From: Pseudodonghicola flavimaris
GTDB lineage: Bacteria; Pseudomonadota; Alphaproteobacteria; Rhodobacterales; Rhodobacteraceae
Length of the DNA stretch: 64,000 bases
Assembly (NCBI RefSeq): GCF_030164425.1
Contig: NZ_JASNJD010000002.1
Location: 62,001 to 126,000, forward strand
Direction of reading: 5' to 3'
Each line of letters starts with the position of its first letter. The stretch's first letter is position 1. Both the position numbers and the translations under genes were made by a program. The notes beneath the pieces are model-generated. The model was given only the letters and a program-made list of their open reading frames with translations, was not told the DNA's origin and searched no databases. Positions 9,439-19,832 of this stretch are shown here, one piece after another.

Positions 9439-9839
9439 CCGCCCCCCGCCTGACCGCGCTCGATCATCTGGTCCTGACCGTGACGGATATCCACGCGACG
9501 GTAGGGTTCTATTCCGACGTGCTCGGCATGCGGGCCGAGGTCTTTCATCCCGCCGACGGCAGCCGCCGTATCGCCCTGCGCGTCGGACCGCAGAAGATCA
9601 ACCTGCATCCCGCCGCCGCCCCGTTCCAGCCGAAGGCGGCCCACCCCGGTCCGGGCACGGCGGATCTGTGCTTCCTGACCGAGACGCCGCTCACCGACTG
9701 GCAGAGCCATCTCGCTGCCCGGGGTGTAACCGTCGAGGAAGGCCCCATCCGCCGCACCGGCGCCGCCGGGCCGATCCTGTCGCTCTACATCCGCGACCCC
9801 GACGGCAATCTGATCGAGATCGCGACACCGATCCGCTGA
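9435..9839 (+). CDS. VOC (glyoxalase/dioxygenase) superfamily protein
   Basis: A 134-residue single vicinal-oxygen-chelate protein, probably cytoplasmic. Two beta-alpha-beta-beta-beta modules are visible: LDHLVLTVTDIHATVGFYSD at the start and SLYIRDPDGNLIEIATP at the end, with a histidine and a glutamate in the positions that usually bind metal. The start is a GTG overlapping the TGA of the preceding flavoprotein gene by four bases, implying translational coupling. Substrate is unknown; relatives include fosfomycin-resistance-like and lactoylglutathione-lyase-like enzymes. Confidence 0.85.
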   Translation: MTAPRLTALDHLVLTVTDIHATVGFYSDVLGMRAEVFHPADGSRRIALRVGPQKINLHPAAAPFQPKAAHPGPGTADLCFLTETPLTDWQSHLAARGVTVEEGPIRRTGAAGPILSLYIRDPDGNLIEIATPIR

Positions 9840-9860
9840 CCCGGGCCTGACGCCTCCCCC

Positions 9861-9907
9861 TTCGATCTGGTCATAAATGTCCTGGGGGTCCGGGGGCAAA
9901 GCCCCCG
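9861..9907. repeat. Dispersed repeat, divergent copy, with G/C hairpin
   Basis: The stretch TCTGGTCATAAATGTCCTGG resembles the CTTTTTCTGGCT-CAAATATCC element found at four other places in this window. It is followed by a hairpin GGGGGC-AAA-GCCCCC at about 9892-9906. It lies directly after the VOC gene and before the convergent flavodoxin-fold reductase gene. Confidence 0.45.
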
Positions 9908-9923
9908 GCGCGTGGACCCGGGC

Positions 9924-10466
9924 TCAGGCTCCGATCTCGGCGCGCAGCTTCCGCATCAGCGCCTCCAGCGTCGCGGCATAGCGGTCGCTGATCAGCTGGC
10001 CCGCGTCGTCGAACTGGTTGCGGCAATCGGCGACATGCAGCTCCGGCCCGGTGATCAGCCGCGGCTGGAACGGCACCAGAAAGCTGCGCAGCACCATCTG
10101 CGCCCGCTCGCCGCCGGCGCGCCCGCCGGCCGAGGACATCACCGCCACCGGCTTGTCGGCCCAGGGATTGGCGGCGGTGCGGCTGACCCAGTCGAGCGCG
10201 TTTTTCAGCACCCCCGAGGGCCCTTTGTTGTATTCCGGCGTGGAGATCACCACCGCGTCGGCCGCGGCGATCTGATCGGCAAGCTGCTGCACCGCGCCGG
10301 GAATGCCCGCCTCCCCCTCCAGATCGCCGTCATAAAGCGGCAGCGCCAGATCGGCCTCGACGAACACCGCCGGGCCGAACAGCCGCGCCGCTTCGCGCGT
10401 CAGCATCCGGTTGGTCGACAGCCGGCGCAGCGCGCCCGACAGGCCGAGAAGGGTGGGATCGCTCAT
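9924..10466 (-). CDS. NAD(P)H-dependent FMN reductase
   Basis: A 180-residue flavodoxin-fold protein of the NADPH-dependent FMN reductase / azoreductase family (ChrR/YieF-like). It has the phosphate-binding start LGLSGALRRLSTNRM and the flavin-site motif STPEYNKGPSGVLKNALDW near residue 80, both close to family consensus. Such enzymes reduce free flavins, quinones or chromate. It is a monocistronic gene, convergent to the VOC gene and downstream of the OmpA-like lipoprotein gene on the same strand after about 100 bases. Confidence 0.9.
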   Translation of the reverse strand: MSDPTLLGLSGALRRLSTNRMLTREAARLFGPAVFVEADLALPLYDGDLEGEAGIPGAVQQLADQIAAADAVVISTPEYNKGPSGVLKNALDWVSRTAANPWADKPVAVMSSAGGRAGGERAQMVLRSFLVPFQPRLITGPELHVADCRNQFDDAGQLISDRYAATLEALMRKLRAEIGA

Positions 10467-10573
10467 GTCATGTCACCTCCGGCTGAACATCCTCAGCCGG
10501 AGGATAGACCGCCCCCGCCCGCTCCGCCACCTCTGCGCGGCGGCCGGCCCCGGGGCGGTGAGATGTCAGCCGA

Positions 10574-11236
10574 TCACTTGGTGGGGATCATCACGATCTC
10601 GACCCGGCGGTTCCGCGCCTTGCCCTCGGCGGTCAGGTTCGAGGCGATCGGTACTTCCTCGCCACGGCCGATGGTGGTCAGCCGGGTGTAGGGCACGCCA
10701 TTGGCCTGCAGGATATTGGCCACGGCGGAGGCGCGGCGCTGCGACAGGCCGACGTTATAGGCAGCATCGCCATCGCTGTCGGTATGGCCGATCACCTGCA
10801 CCATCATGTCGGGATAGCGCAGCAGGTGCTGCGACACAGTGTTCAGATCCGCCCGCAGCGCCGGGCGCACGGTGAAACTGTCGGTCGCGAAGGTGATGTC
10901 GGTCGGCAGCGTCAGGACCAGCTGGTCGCCGGTATTGACCACGGTGATGCCGTCATTGGCCAGTTGCTGGCGCAATTCGGCGGCCTGCCGGTCCAGCGAC
11001 TGGCCGATGGCCGCGCCGGCAAGCGCCCCCACCGCCGCGCCGCCCAGAACCGCGGTGGTCTTGTGCGAGGAATTCGATACCGCGCCGATCCCGGCGCCCA
11101 GAAGACCGCCCATGATCGCTGCCGATTTGGTGTTGGCATTCGGATCGCTGTTGCTGAGCAGCTGCGAGTCCGAACAGGCGCCCAGCAGCAGGGCGGCGGA
11201 AACCGCCGCGACGGTCGTGGTCTTCAAGAGCTTCAT
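10574..11236 (-). CDS. OmpA-like outer-membrane lipoprotein (YiaD type)
   Basis: A 220-residue lipoprotein: signal peptide with lipobox LLLGAC near residue 20, then a glycine-zipper region (GGLLGAGIGAVSN and GGAAVGALAGAAIG, residues 43-80), then an OmpA C-terminal peptidoglycan-binding domain ending QVIGHTDSDGD...QRRASAVANIL and GKARNRRVEI. It probably links outer membrane and cell wall. The ATG at 11236 gives the signal peptide and has AGAGG nearby. It differs from the larger OmpA-domain protein at 22535 by the lipobox and the glycine zipper. Confidence 0.92.
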   Translation of the reverse strand: MKLLKTTTVAAVSAALLLGACSDSQLLSNSDPNANTKSAAIMGGLLGAGIGAVSNSSHKTTAVLGGAAVGALAGAAIGQSLDRQAAELRQQLANDGITVVNTGDQLVLTLPTDITFATDSFTVRPALRADLNTVSQHLLRYPDMMVQVIGHTDSDGDAAYNVGLSQRRASAVANILQANGVPYTRLTTIGRGEEVPIASNLTAEGKARNRRVEIVMIPTK

Positions 11237-11410
11237 TGGCTTGCCTCTTGTTCTGCTTGTTTTGCCGTCCCGTTCTGCGGGACCTTGGCTCTTATATCTG
11301 CCTGCGGCCCGACGCACTCAAGCGGCGGCGCGGAAATCTCGGCGGATTGCCGCCCACGGCTGCGGCCGATCGCCCCTGAGGCGACCCCGTTCAGGGTCGG
11401 GGTCACGGGG

Positions 11411-12100
11411 TCACGGGCTGAAGATGTAATTCCAGTCCTCCTGCTCGCGCCAGAGCTTGCGCAGCATCGGGGCATCCTCGGCAAAGCTCTGCTCCAACAG
11501 ATCGGCAGCGAGCATCCGGTCGGTGCGGAAATGGCGAAACCCGCCCCTCAGCTCGCACCAGCCGGCCAGCAGGGTGCATTCGACGTGATAGATCAGTCCC
11601 AGCGGGCGCAGCACCCGGTCGGTCTGCTTGCCGTCCTTGTCGACGTAACAGAGCCGGAGCTTGCGCGCATCGCGCACCGCAGCGCGCAGCCGCGCCACCG
11701 GCACGCAGCCCTGTTCCGGGTCGTCGGGCGGCGCGCCCCAGGGCGCCACCTGCAACCAGTCGGCCGAGGCGTGCACATCGGTGATCTTGCGACTGACCCG
11801 GGCGGCGGCCTGCTGCAGCGCCCCGTCGCCGGTGCGCATCAGCATCGCCAGGCCGACATGCAGCGCCTCCATCTCCTCGGCATCGAAATTCAGCGGCGGC
11901 AGGTCATAGCCCTTGCGCAGCACATATCCGACGCCCGCCTCACCCTCGACCGGGGTGCGCATCGCCTGCAGCGCGGCGATGTCGCGGTAGACCGTGCGTT
12001 TCGAGACCTCCAGCTGGGCCGCCAGATCCTCCGCCCGGAGCGGCGCCCGGGCAGCGCGCAGGATCTGGATGATTTCGAACAATCGGTCGCTTCGGGGCAT
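11411..12100 (-). CDS. WYL-domain transcriptional regulator (YafY family)
   Basis: A 229-residue regulator with an N-terminal helix-turn-helix (residues 5-60, LRAEDLAAQLEVSKRTVYRDIAAL) and a WYL-type sensor domain in the second half (RLCYVDKDGK, LAGWCELRGGFRHFRTDR). WYL proteins sense small ligands or nucleic acids; many autoregulate and control a divergent gene. The intergenic region to the divergent 67-aa gene holds an inverted repeat suited to this protein (12162-12179), so that gene is the probable target. The effector is unknown. Confidence 0.9.
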   Translation of the reverse strand: MPRSDRLFEIIQILRAARAPLRAEDLAAQLEVSKRTVYRDIAALQAMRTPVEGEAGVGYVLRKGYDLPPLNFDAEEMEALHVGLAMLMRTGDGALQQAAARVSRKITDVHASADWLQVAPWGAPPDDPEQGCVPVARLRAAVRDARKLRLCYVDKDGKQTDRVLRPLGLIYHVECTLLAGWCELRGGFRHFRTDRMLAADLLEQSFAEDAPMLRKLWREQEDWNYIFSP

Positions 12101-12127
12101 CGGGAACTCCGGTCCGGCAGGTCAGGG

Positions 12128-12180
12128 GGCTGTCAGCCTGCTGCCATCCTAGCATGCGCCACTGACAACGGGCTGTCAGC
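12128..12180. promoter_or_regulatory. Candidate WYL-regulator operator
   Basis: An inverted repeat CTGACA-N6-TGTCAG occupies 12162-12179, and the ten-base word GGCTGTCAGC occurs twice in direct orientation (12128-12137 and 12171-12180), 43 bases apart, about four helical turns. The sites lie between the regulator gene and the divergent 67-aa gene. Both the symmetry and the spacing fit cooperative binding by a dimeric regulator; binding itself is inferred. Confidence 0.65.
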
Positions 12181-12228
12181 AGCCCTGCGGTTATCTGCCC
12201 GCCAAGACGCAGATACCGGAGACGACAG

Positions 12229-12432
12229 ATGTGTTCCTATGACTGGATCGTGATGATCACCCTCGGGCTCGACCGCTGGCAAGCGGAGCGCCGCCCAAGC
12301 CCCCATGAGATCGAGCTGTGCGAGATCCGCAAACAGCACGAGGTCCGCAAGGCGGCAGAGACGGCGAAAAAGCGGCGGGCACCGGGCGGCACCGGTCTTG
12401 CTGGCAGGCGCCTCTTCCGCCCGAGAGGGTGA
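12229..12432 (+). CDS. Small protein of unknown function, 67 aa, divergent from WYL regulator
   Basis: I do not recognise this protein. It starts with MCSYDWIVMITLGLDRWQ, has a charged middle (CEIRKQHEVRKAAETAKKRR) likely to be helical, and ends in an arginine-rich tail; two cysteines are present. A GGAG site lies 8 bases before the ATG, and the gene is divergent from the WYL regulator with an operator-like repeat between them, which argues that it is real and regulated. The N-terminal half may be a short amphipathic or membrane-touching helix. Confidence 0.55.
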   Translation: MCSYDWIVMITLGLDRWQAERRPSPHEIELCEIRKQHEVRKAAETAKKRRAPGGTGLAGRRLFRPRG

Positions 12433-12768
12433 CACCCAGCCCAACGAACGGACAGCGCGTTACAGAGCTGAGCGACAGACGCGAAGAGAGCTCTCACCAA
12501 GCCTCGGTCCGCGCCAGTCGCCCCCCCTCTTGCCGCGTCTCGCAGTGTCGCCCCACCTGAAGACGGGGGGCGGATTACTGAAGCCCCCTTCTGGTTTTCA
12601 CCAGCTCCCGCGGCCCTCTCGACACGAGAGAGCCGATTTCCTGACAAAGAGTGCTTTCGGTGGCCCGGCAATAGTCGTTAGTCTCCAGCCCGATAGATAA
12701 GCTCTGACAACAGGCCGTTTTGCCAGCGGCCACATCAGCAAGACCAACGGGATGCGAGAATACCAAAC
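12433..12768. other. 336-base stretch with no supported gene
   Basis: Reading frames here are short, without ribosome sites or family resemblance. C-runs and a T-rich patch near 12640-12720 suggest a leader or promoter for the following sulfotransferase gene, but no clear -35/-10 pair stands out. Confidence 0.6.
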
Positions 12769-13392
12769 ATGACCGTCAACGGCGTGGAGTTCTACGACGC
12801 GCCCAAGAACGCGGGCACGACCATGCGCATGTGGCTGAAACACTACGAGCAGCGCCTGCCCGAAACCAGGGATTGGTCGGGCTATTACACCCTGCGGGGA
12901 CTGGGCCTGCCCACCGCCTGGCACAATAACGCGATGGTCCACCCCCAGTTCTTTTCCCCCGGTGAGGAAGGTAACATCCGCTTCTGCATCAAGCGCGATC
13001 CGATTGACCGGTTTATCAGCGCCTATACCGACAAGGTGCTGCACGAAAAGCTTGCACCCTGGTCGATCGATACCTGCCTGTCCATGATCGAAAGCGGCGA
13101 GATGGAAGCAATCGCGCGCTCCGACGACCCCTACAAGCTCGCCGCCAGTCATTTCCTGGACCAATGCACCTGGTTCGGTCCTCAGATGGATTACTTCGAC
13201 CATGTCTTCGACATCCATCGAATGGACGCGGTGCGCGCGTTTTGTCAGGACGTCGTCTTCAAGATGCCGCTGCCGCCCTTCCATGCCCGCAACGCAAAAC
13301 ACCTGAAGCTCAGCAAGATCGAGTTGGCCCCCTCGCAGTATCGATACGCGCAATCGGTCTTTGCCCCCGACTACGCTGCTGGATGGTCCTGA
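12769..13392 (+). CDS. Sulfotransferase family protein
   Basis: A 207-residue protein with the two PAPS-binding elements of sulfotransferase family 2: the 5'-phosphosulfate loop FYDAPKNAGTTMRMWLKHY at the N-terminus and the 3'-phosphate motif FCIKRDPIDRFISAYTDK near residue 75. It would move sulfate from PAPS to a sugar or similar acceptor. It is short for the family but appears complete at both ends. It stands alone with 336 non-coding bases upstream, and a second sulfotransferase gene occurs at 46083 beside a glycosyltransferase. The acceptor is unknown. Confidence 0.8.
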   Translation: MTVNGVEFYDAPKNAGTTMRMWLKHYEQRLPETRDWSGYYTLRGLGLPTAWHNNAMVHPQFFSPGEEGNIRFCIKRDPIDRFISAYTDKVLHEKLAPWSIDTCLSMIESGEMEAIARSDDPYKLAASHFLDQCTWFGPQMDYFDHVFDIHRMDAVRAFCQDVVFKMPLPPFHARNAKHLKLSKIELAPSQYRYAQSVFAPDYAAGWS

Positions 13393-13514
13393 CAGGGACT
13401 GAACCAGCAGCCCCGCCGGTCCGGCTTCGCGCCCGGCAGTCATGGCTTTGGCCCCTCGTCGCGCGGCTTCAGATCGACAAGGAGGTATCCCCGCGCCCCG
13501 CTGAGCCCCCCCCT

Positions 13515-14384
13515 TCAGGAGGCGATCTGCTCCCGCTCCTCTTCCCGCGCGGCCTCATAGGCGAGCATGGCGCGTTTGACCGGCAGGCCCCAGTGGTATC
13601 CCCCCAGCCCGCCGGACTTGCGCAGGGCGCGGTGGCAGGGGATCAGCCAGCTGACCGGGTTGCGCCCCACCGCCGTGCCCACCGCCCGCACCGCCCGGGG
13701 CGCGCCGATCGACTGGGCGATTTCCGAATAGGTGCTGACATGGCCCGAGGGGATGCGCAGCAGCGCCTCCCAGACCTTGATCTGCAGCGGCGAGCCGATC
13801 ATATGCAGCGCGGTCTCGCCGCTCTGGTCGAAGGCGGCGGCAACCCAGCCGGCCAGTGCGCCCGGATCCTCGGCGAAGGCGGCGCCCGGCCAGCGGCCCC
13901 GCATGTCGGCCATCGCGGCCTCCGCCCCGGTTTCGGCGGCGAAGGCCAGACCGCACAGCCCGCGGTCGGTGCCCATCGCCAGCGCCGGGCCGAAGGGGCT
14001 GTCGAACCAGCCCCAGCGGATCGTCAGCCCGGCGCCGTGGCGGGCGAAATCGCCCGGGCTCATCGCTTCCCAGCGCAGGAACAGATCGTGCAGCCGCCCG
14101 GCACCCGACAACCCCACCGCATGGGCGGTCTCCAACGTGGTGAAGCGGTCGTGCAGCAGCGCCTTGGCATGGCCGAGCCGCAGATATTGCTGGAACTTCT
14201 TCGGCGACACCCCCGCCCAACGCGAGAAGATGCGCTGGAAATGTGCCGGGCTCATGTTCATCCGCGCCGCCAGTTCCTCCAGCGACAGCGCCGGTTCCCC
14301 CGCCTGCTGGCCGGCATCGATCAGCTCGATCGCCCGGCGCATCACGTTGAAATGATAGCCCTGATCCATCTCGTCGCCACTCAT
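13515..14384 (-). CDS. AraC-type / methylated-DNA-protein cysteine methyltransferase fusion
   Basis: An Ada-like protein of 289 residues: an AraC helix-turn-helix (residues 15-110, ELAARMNMSPAHFQRIFSRW) joined to an O6-alkylguanine-DNA alkyltransferase domain with the suicide cysteine in WLIPCHRALRKSGG and the IPSGHVSTYSEIA segment. It lacks the N-terminal zinc/phosphotriester domain that lets E. coli Ada sense methylphosphotriesters, so its regulatory input must differ. The ATG at 14384 has a GGGAG site 9 bases before it; open frame upstream does not look coding. Confidence 0.92.
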   Translation of the reverse strand: MSGDEMDQGYHFNVMRRAIELIDAGQQAGEPALSLEELAARMNMSPAHFQRIFSRWAGVSPKKFQQYLRLGHAKALLHDRFTTLETAHAVGLSGAGRLHDLFLRWEAMSPGDFARHGAGLTIRWGWFDSPFGPALAMGTDRGLCGLAFAAETGAEAAMADMRGRWPGAAFAEDPGALAGWVAAAFDQSGETALHMIGSPLQIKVWEALLRIPSGHVSTYSEIAQSIGAPRAVRAVGTAVGRNPVSWLIPCHRALRKSGGLGGYHWGLPVKRAMLAYEAAREEEREQIAS

Positions 14385-14583
14385 GCCCGCAGCTCCCCTT
14401 TCGTCCGGTTCCAGATTAGGCCCGCGCCAGCGCCGGCGCGACCCGTTTCCTGCGGTTTGATCACCGGGGGTGCCGCCTCCGGCAGCACGTCGGCGCGGCT
14501 TATCCGCACCACCCCCGGGCGGAGCCCGCTCGCCCGCCCGTCGGCCATTGCACCCCGACGCGGCAACGGGCATTAAACCCCGG

Positions 14584-15228
14584 ATGGCAAAGCAGCTCGA
14601 TTACCACACGATCCGCGAGATCTTCACCCGCTTCCACGAGCGCGAACCCGAACCCAAGGGCGAGCTGGAGCATGTCAACGCCTACACCCTGGTGGTGGCC
14701 GTGGCGCTGTCGGCGCAGGCCACCGACGCCGGGGTGAACAAGGCGACGCGAGAGCTCTTCAAGATCGCCGATACGCCGCAGAAGATGCTCGACCTGGGCG
14801 AGGAGCGGCTGATCGAGCATATCAAGACCATCGGGCTTTACCGAAACAAGGCCAAGAACGTCATCAAGCTGTCGAAGATCCTGGTCGAGGATTACGACGG
14901 CATCGTGCCCAATTCCCGCGCCGCGCTGCAATCGCTGCCCGGCGTCGGGCGCAAGACCGCCAATGTGGTGCTGAACATGTGGTGGCACTACCCCGCGCAG
15001 GCGGTCGACACCCATATCTTCCGCGTCGGCAACCGGAGCGGCATCTGCCCGGGCAAGGATGTCGATGCGGTCGAACGCGCCATCGAAGACAACGTGCCGG
15101 TGGATTTCCAGCAACATGCCCATCACTGGCTGATCCTGCACGGTCGCTATCACTGCAAGGCACGCAAACCGCTGTGCGGCACCTGCCTGATCCGCGATCT
15201 CTGCCTTTTCGAGGAGAAGACCCTATGA
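14584..15228 (+). CDS. nth: Endonuclease III (DNA glycosylase/AP lyase)
   Basis: Nth removes oxidised pyrimidines and nicks abasic sites in base-excision repair. The 214-residue protein shows the helix-hairpin-helix and catalytic lysine (LPGVGRKTANVVLN), the catalytic aspartate (VDTHIFRV) and the four-cysteine cluster loop (C-X6-C-X2-C-X5-C, within CKARKPLCGTCLIRDLC) for 4Fe-4S. The ATG at 14584 gives the family N-terminus. It heads a coupled operon with the PfkB kinase gene (ATGA overlap) and a GNAT gene, and faces the Ada-like repair gene, forming a small repair neighbourhood. Confidence 0.96.
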   Translation: MAKQLDYHTIREIFTRFHEREPEPKGELEHVNAYTLVVAVALSAQATDAGVNKATRELFKIADTPQKMLDLGEERLIEHIKTIGLYRNKAKNVIKLSKILVEDYDGIVPNSRAALQSLPGVGRKTANVVLNMWWHYPAQAVDTHIFRVGNRSGICPGKDVDAVERAIEDNVPVDFQQHAHHWLILHGRYHCKARKPLCGTCLIRDLCLFEEKTL

Positions 15229-16214
15229 GCACCTATCAACTTGTCGGCATCGGCAATGCCATCGTCGATGTGATCTCGCAGACCGAAGACGCCTTCCTCA
15301 CCGATCACGGCATCGAGAAGGGCATCATGCAGCTGATCGAGACCGACCGGGCAGAGCTGCTCTACGGTGCCATGACCAACCGGCTGCAGACGCCCGGCGG
15401 CTCGGTCGCCAATACCATCGCCGGCGCCGGCGCGCTGGGGCTGAAGACCGCCTTCATCGGCCGGGTCCGCGAAGACGAGCTCGGCCAGTTCTATGCCGGC
15501 GCGATGGCGCAGCAGGGCGTCGATTTCGTCAACCCGCCGGTCGCCGGCGGCGAACTGCCGACCTCGCGCTCGATGATCTTCGTCTCGCCCGACGGCGAAC
15601 GCTCGATGAACACCTATCTGGGGATTTCCTCGGAACTCAGCTCCGCCGACGTTCCGGCCGAGGTCGCCGGCCAGGCGCAGCTGATGTTCCTCGAAGGCTA
15701 TCTCTTCGACAAGGACAAGGGAAAGGAGGCCTTCCTGCAGGCCGCCAAGACCTGCCACGCCGGCGGAGGCAAGATCGGCATCGCCATCTCCGATCCCTTC
15801 TGCGTCGACCGCCACCGCAGCGATTTCCTGTCGCTGATCGAACATCAGATGGATTTCGTCATCGGCAACGAGGCCGAAATCCAGTCGCTGTTCCAGACCG
15901 ATCACCTGGACGACGCGCTGGTGATGACCGCGGCGCTCTGCCCGCTGGTGGTCTGCACCCGCTCCGGCGACGGGGTGACGGTGATGGAGGGCACCTCGCG
16001 CACCGATATCCCGGTGGAAAAGATCACCCCGGTCGACGCGACCGGCGCCGGCGACCAGTTCGCCGCCGGTTTCCTCTACGGTCTGGCGACGGGCCGCGAT
16101 CTGGAGACCTGCGCCAGGATCGGCAATATCTGCGCCCGCGAGGTGATCAGCCATATCGGTCCGCGGCCGGAGGCCGATGTCTCGGCCCTGCTGAAAGAGG
16201 CAGGCCTGCTCTGA
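15225..16214 (+). CDS. Adenosine kinase / PfkB-family sugar kinase
   Basis: A 329-residue ribokinase-fold enzyme. The N-terminus VGIGNAIVDVISQ and the GGSVANT segment bind the nucleoside or sugar; the C-terminal DATGAGDQFAAGFLYG carries the catalytic aspartate and anion hole. Rhodobacterial proteins of this type are annotated as adenosine kinases, phosphorylating adenosine to AMP, but substrate is not proven by sequence. Its ATG overlaps the nth stop by four bases, and its TGA overlaps the ATG of the GNAT gene by one base. Confidence 0.88.
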   Translation: MSTYQLVGIGNAIVDVISQTEDAFLTDHGIEKGIMQLIETDRAELLYGAMTNRLQTPGGSVANTIAGAGALGLKTAFIGRVREDELGQFYAGAMAQQGVDFVNPPVAGGELPTSRSMIFVSPDGERSMNTYLGISSELSSADVPAEVAGQAQLMFLEGYLFDKDKGKEAFLQAAKTCHAGGGKIGIAISDPFCVDRHRSDFLSLIEHQMDFVIGNEAEIQSLFQTDHLDDALVMTAALCPLVVCTRSGDGVTVMEGTSRTDIPVEKITPVDATGAGDQFAAGFLYGLATGRDLETCARIGNICAREVISHIGPRPEADVSALLKEAGLL

Positions 16215-16813
16215 TGGCGCTGGCGCCCGGGTTTCACGACGTGCCGCCGGGCATGGTGGCGACGGTGGTGACCCATCTCGAGATGCGGGCACCGCCCCCC
16301 GCCCGCCCCGGCCCCCTGCCGGCGGGGATCGCGCTGACCCGGATCGCCGCCCCGACACCCGACTGGTACCGCGACCTCTATACCCGGGTCGGCCGCGACT
16401 GGCTGTGGTTTTCCCGGCTGCAGATGCCGGAGGAGGAGCTCGCCGCGATCCTCTCCGATCCGGATGTCGAGATCTGGGCGCTGGAGAAGGACGGCCGCGC
16501 CGAAGGGCTGCTGGAACTCGATTTCCGGCAGCAGGGCGCCTGCGAACTCGCCTTCTTCGGCCTGACCGGCGCGCTGATCGGCAAGGGCGCGGGCCGCTTC
16601 CTGATGAGCCGGGCCATCGCCTCCGCCTGGGCGCGCCCGATCTCCCGCTTCCACGTCCATACCTGCACACTCGACAGCCCCGGCGCGCTGGCGTTCTACC
16701 GGCGCAGCGGCTTCACCCCGATGCGCCAGCAGATCGAGATCGCCGCCGACCCCAGGCTCACCGACGATCTGCCGCGCGATGCCGGCAGCCACATCCCGCT
16801 CTTCGACGGCTGA
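16214..16813 (+). CDS. GNAT-family N-acetyltransferase
   Basis: A 199-residue acetyltransferase. The core acetyl-CoA site is GLTGALIGKGAGRFLMSRAI near residue 117 (R/Q-X-X-G-X-G/A-like), with the later motif HTCTLDSPGALAFYRRSGF typical of the fold. It is translationally coupled to the kinase gene upstream (TGATG). The first 35 residues are proline-rich and variable. No substrate can be assigned. Confidence 0.82.
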   Translation: MALAPGFHDVPPGMVATVVTHLEMRAPPPARPGPLPAGIALTRIAAPTPDWYRDLYTRVGRDWLWFSRLQMPEEELAAILSDPDVEIWALEKDGRAEGLLELDFRQQGACELAFFGLTGALIGKGAGRFLMSRAIASAWARPISRFHVHTCTLDSPGALAFYRRSGFTPMRQQIEIAADPRLTDDLPRDAGSHIPLFDG

Positions 16814-16863
16814 CCACGCCCGCGCCCCGCGCCCGAAATGTGCTGCCTGGATTTCGCAGGATG

Positions 16864-17061
16864 TCAGAGATGCAGGCCCATCCCCATTCCGCCGGTGCCG
16901 ACCCGCACATGCATCGGACCGCAGCTCTGGCCGACAGAGACCCGCGAATGGGTGCCGCTGGCGCCGACCCCGACACCAGCCTGCAGATCGGGGCGGGAGT
17001 TGCAGCCGGTACAGCCGGCCAGCGCCAGCGCCACCACCAGAATCCCCACGAAAAGACGCAT
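16864..17061 (-). CDS. Small glycine-rich lipoprotein, 65 aa
   Basis: MRLFVGILVVALALAGC is a complete lipoprotein signal peptide with the lipobox cysteine at residue 17. The mature part of about 49 residues is rich in glycine and valine, has two more cysteines, and ends in a glycine/methionine repeat. A strong GGGAGGGG site precedes the ATG at 17061. I do not recognise the family; the clear signal and ribosome site make it a real gene. It follows rppH on the same strand by 38 bases, so it could be co-transcribed. Confidence 0.7.
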   Translation of the reverse strand: MRLFVGILVVALALAGCTGCNSRPDLQAGVGVGASGTHSRVSVGQSCGPMHVRVGTGGMGMGLHL

Positions 17062-17099
17062 CACACCCCTCCCGGCGGGACCCGCCCCATGGCCGCCGC

Positions 17100-17588
17100 T
17101 CAAAGCCCCAGATAGGGGGCGAATTCCGCCACCACCTGCTCATAGACCGCGCGCTTGAACGGCACGATCCTCTCCACCAGATGCGCCGGCTCCTGCCAGC
17201 GCCAGGTGCTGAACTCCGGATGTTCGGTGACGATATCGACCTGATCGTCGGTGCCGAGGAACCGCATCAGGAACCATTTCTGCTCCTGACCGCGATAGCG
17301 CCCCTTCCAGATATGCGGCACCACGTCATGCGGCAGGTCATAAGGCAACCAGCGGGCGCTCTCGGCCACCACCTCGACCAGATCGGCGGTCACCCCGGTC
17401 TCTTCCCACAGCTCGCGCAGCGCCGCATCGCGCGGCGCCTCGCCCTTGTCGACACCGCCCTGCGGCATCTGCCAGGCATCCTCGTACCGGTCGTTGCGCT
17501 GGCCGACAAAGATATTCCCGTCCGCATTCATCAGCATCACGCCGACGCAGGGACGATAGGGCAGCCTGGCGATCTCTTCGGGGGTCAT
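17100..17588 (-). CDS. rppH: RNA pyrophosphohydrolase
   Basis: RppH removes pyrophosphate from the 5' triphosphate of RNA, opening it to RNase E decay. The 162-residue protein begins [21 protein letters not shown], near family consensus, and contains a full Nudix box, GX5EX7REUXEEXGU, from GGVDKGE to REL-WEETG around residues 43-65. The ATG at 17588 was chosen over an upstream continuation because it gives the expected length. Confidence 0.93.
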   Translation of the reverse strand: MTPEEIARLPYRPCVGVMLMNADGNIFVGQRNDRYEDAWQMPQGGVDKGEAPRDAALRELWEETGVTADLVEVVAESARWLPYDLPHDVVPHIWKGRYRGQEQKWFLMRFLGTDDQVDIVTEHPEFSTWRWQEPAHLVERIVPFKRAVYEQVVAEFAPYLGL

Positions 17589-17670
17589 GGGCCCGCTCCT
17601 TTCGCTGTGCCCCTTCTGTCTAGCGCCTGCCTCGGCGGGTGCAAGCCAGTGACGCAGGGTTCCGACGTGA

Positions 17671-19743
<2,073 letters not shown>

Positions 19744-19832
19744 TCCGCGCGCCACAAAACCGGTCGAGGCGGGGCCTTATCTGGCCGTCGTCTCGGCCCG
19801 GGCGTCTCCCGGGGCTCCGCCCGTTCGCGGCT

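Noticed and set aside
12433-12768. A gene or tRNA in the gap before the first sulfotransferase
   Set aside because: No cloverleaf, no ribosome site and no frame with family resemblance.
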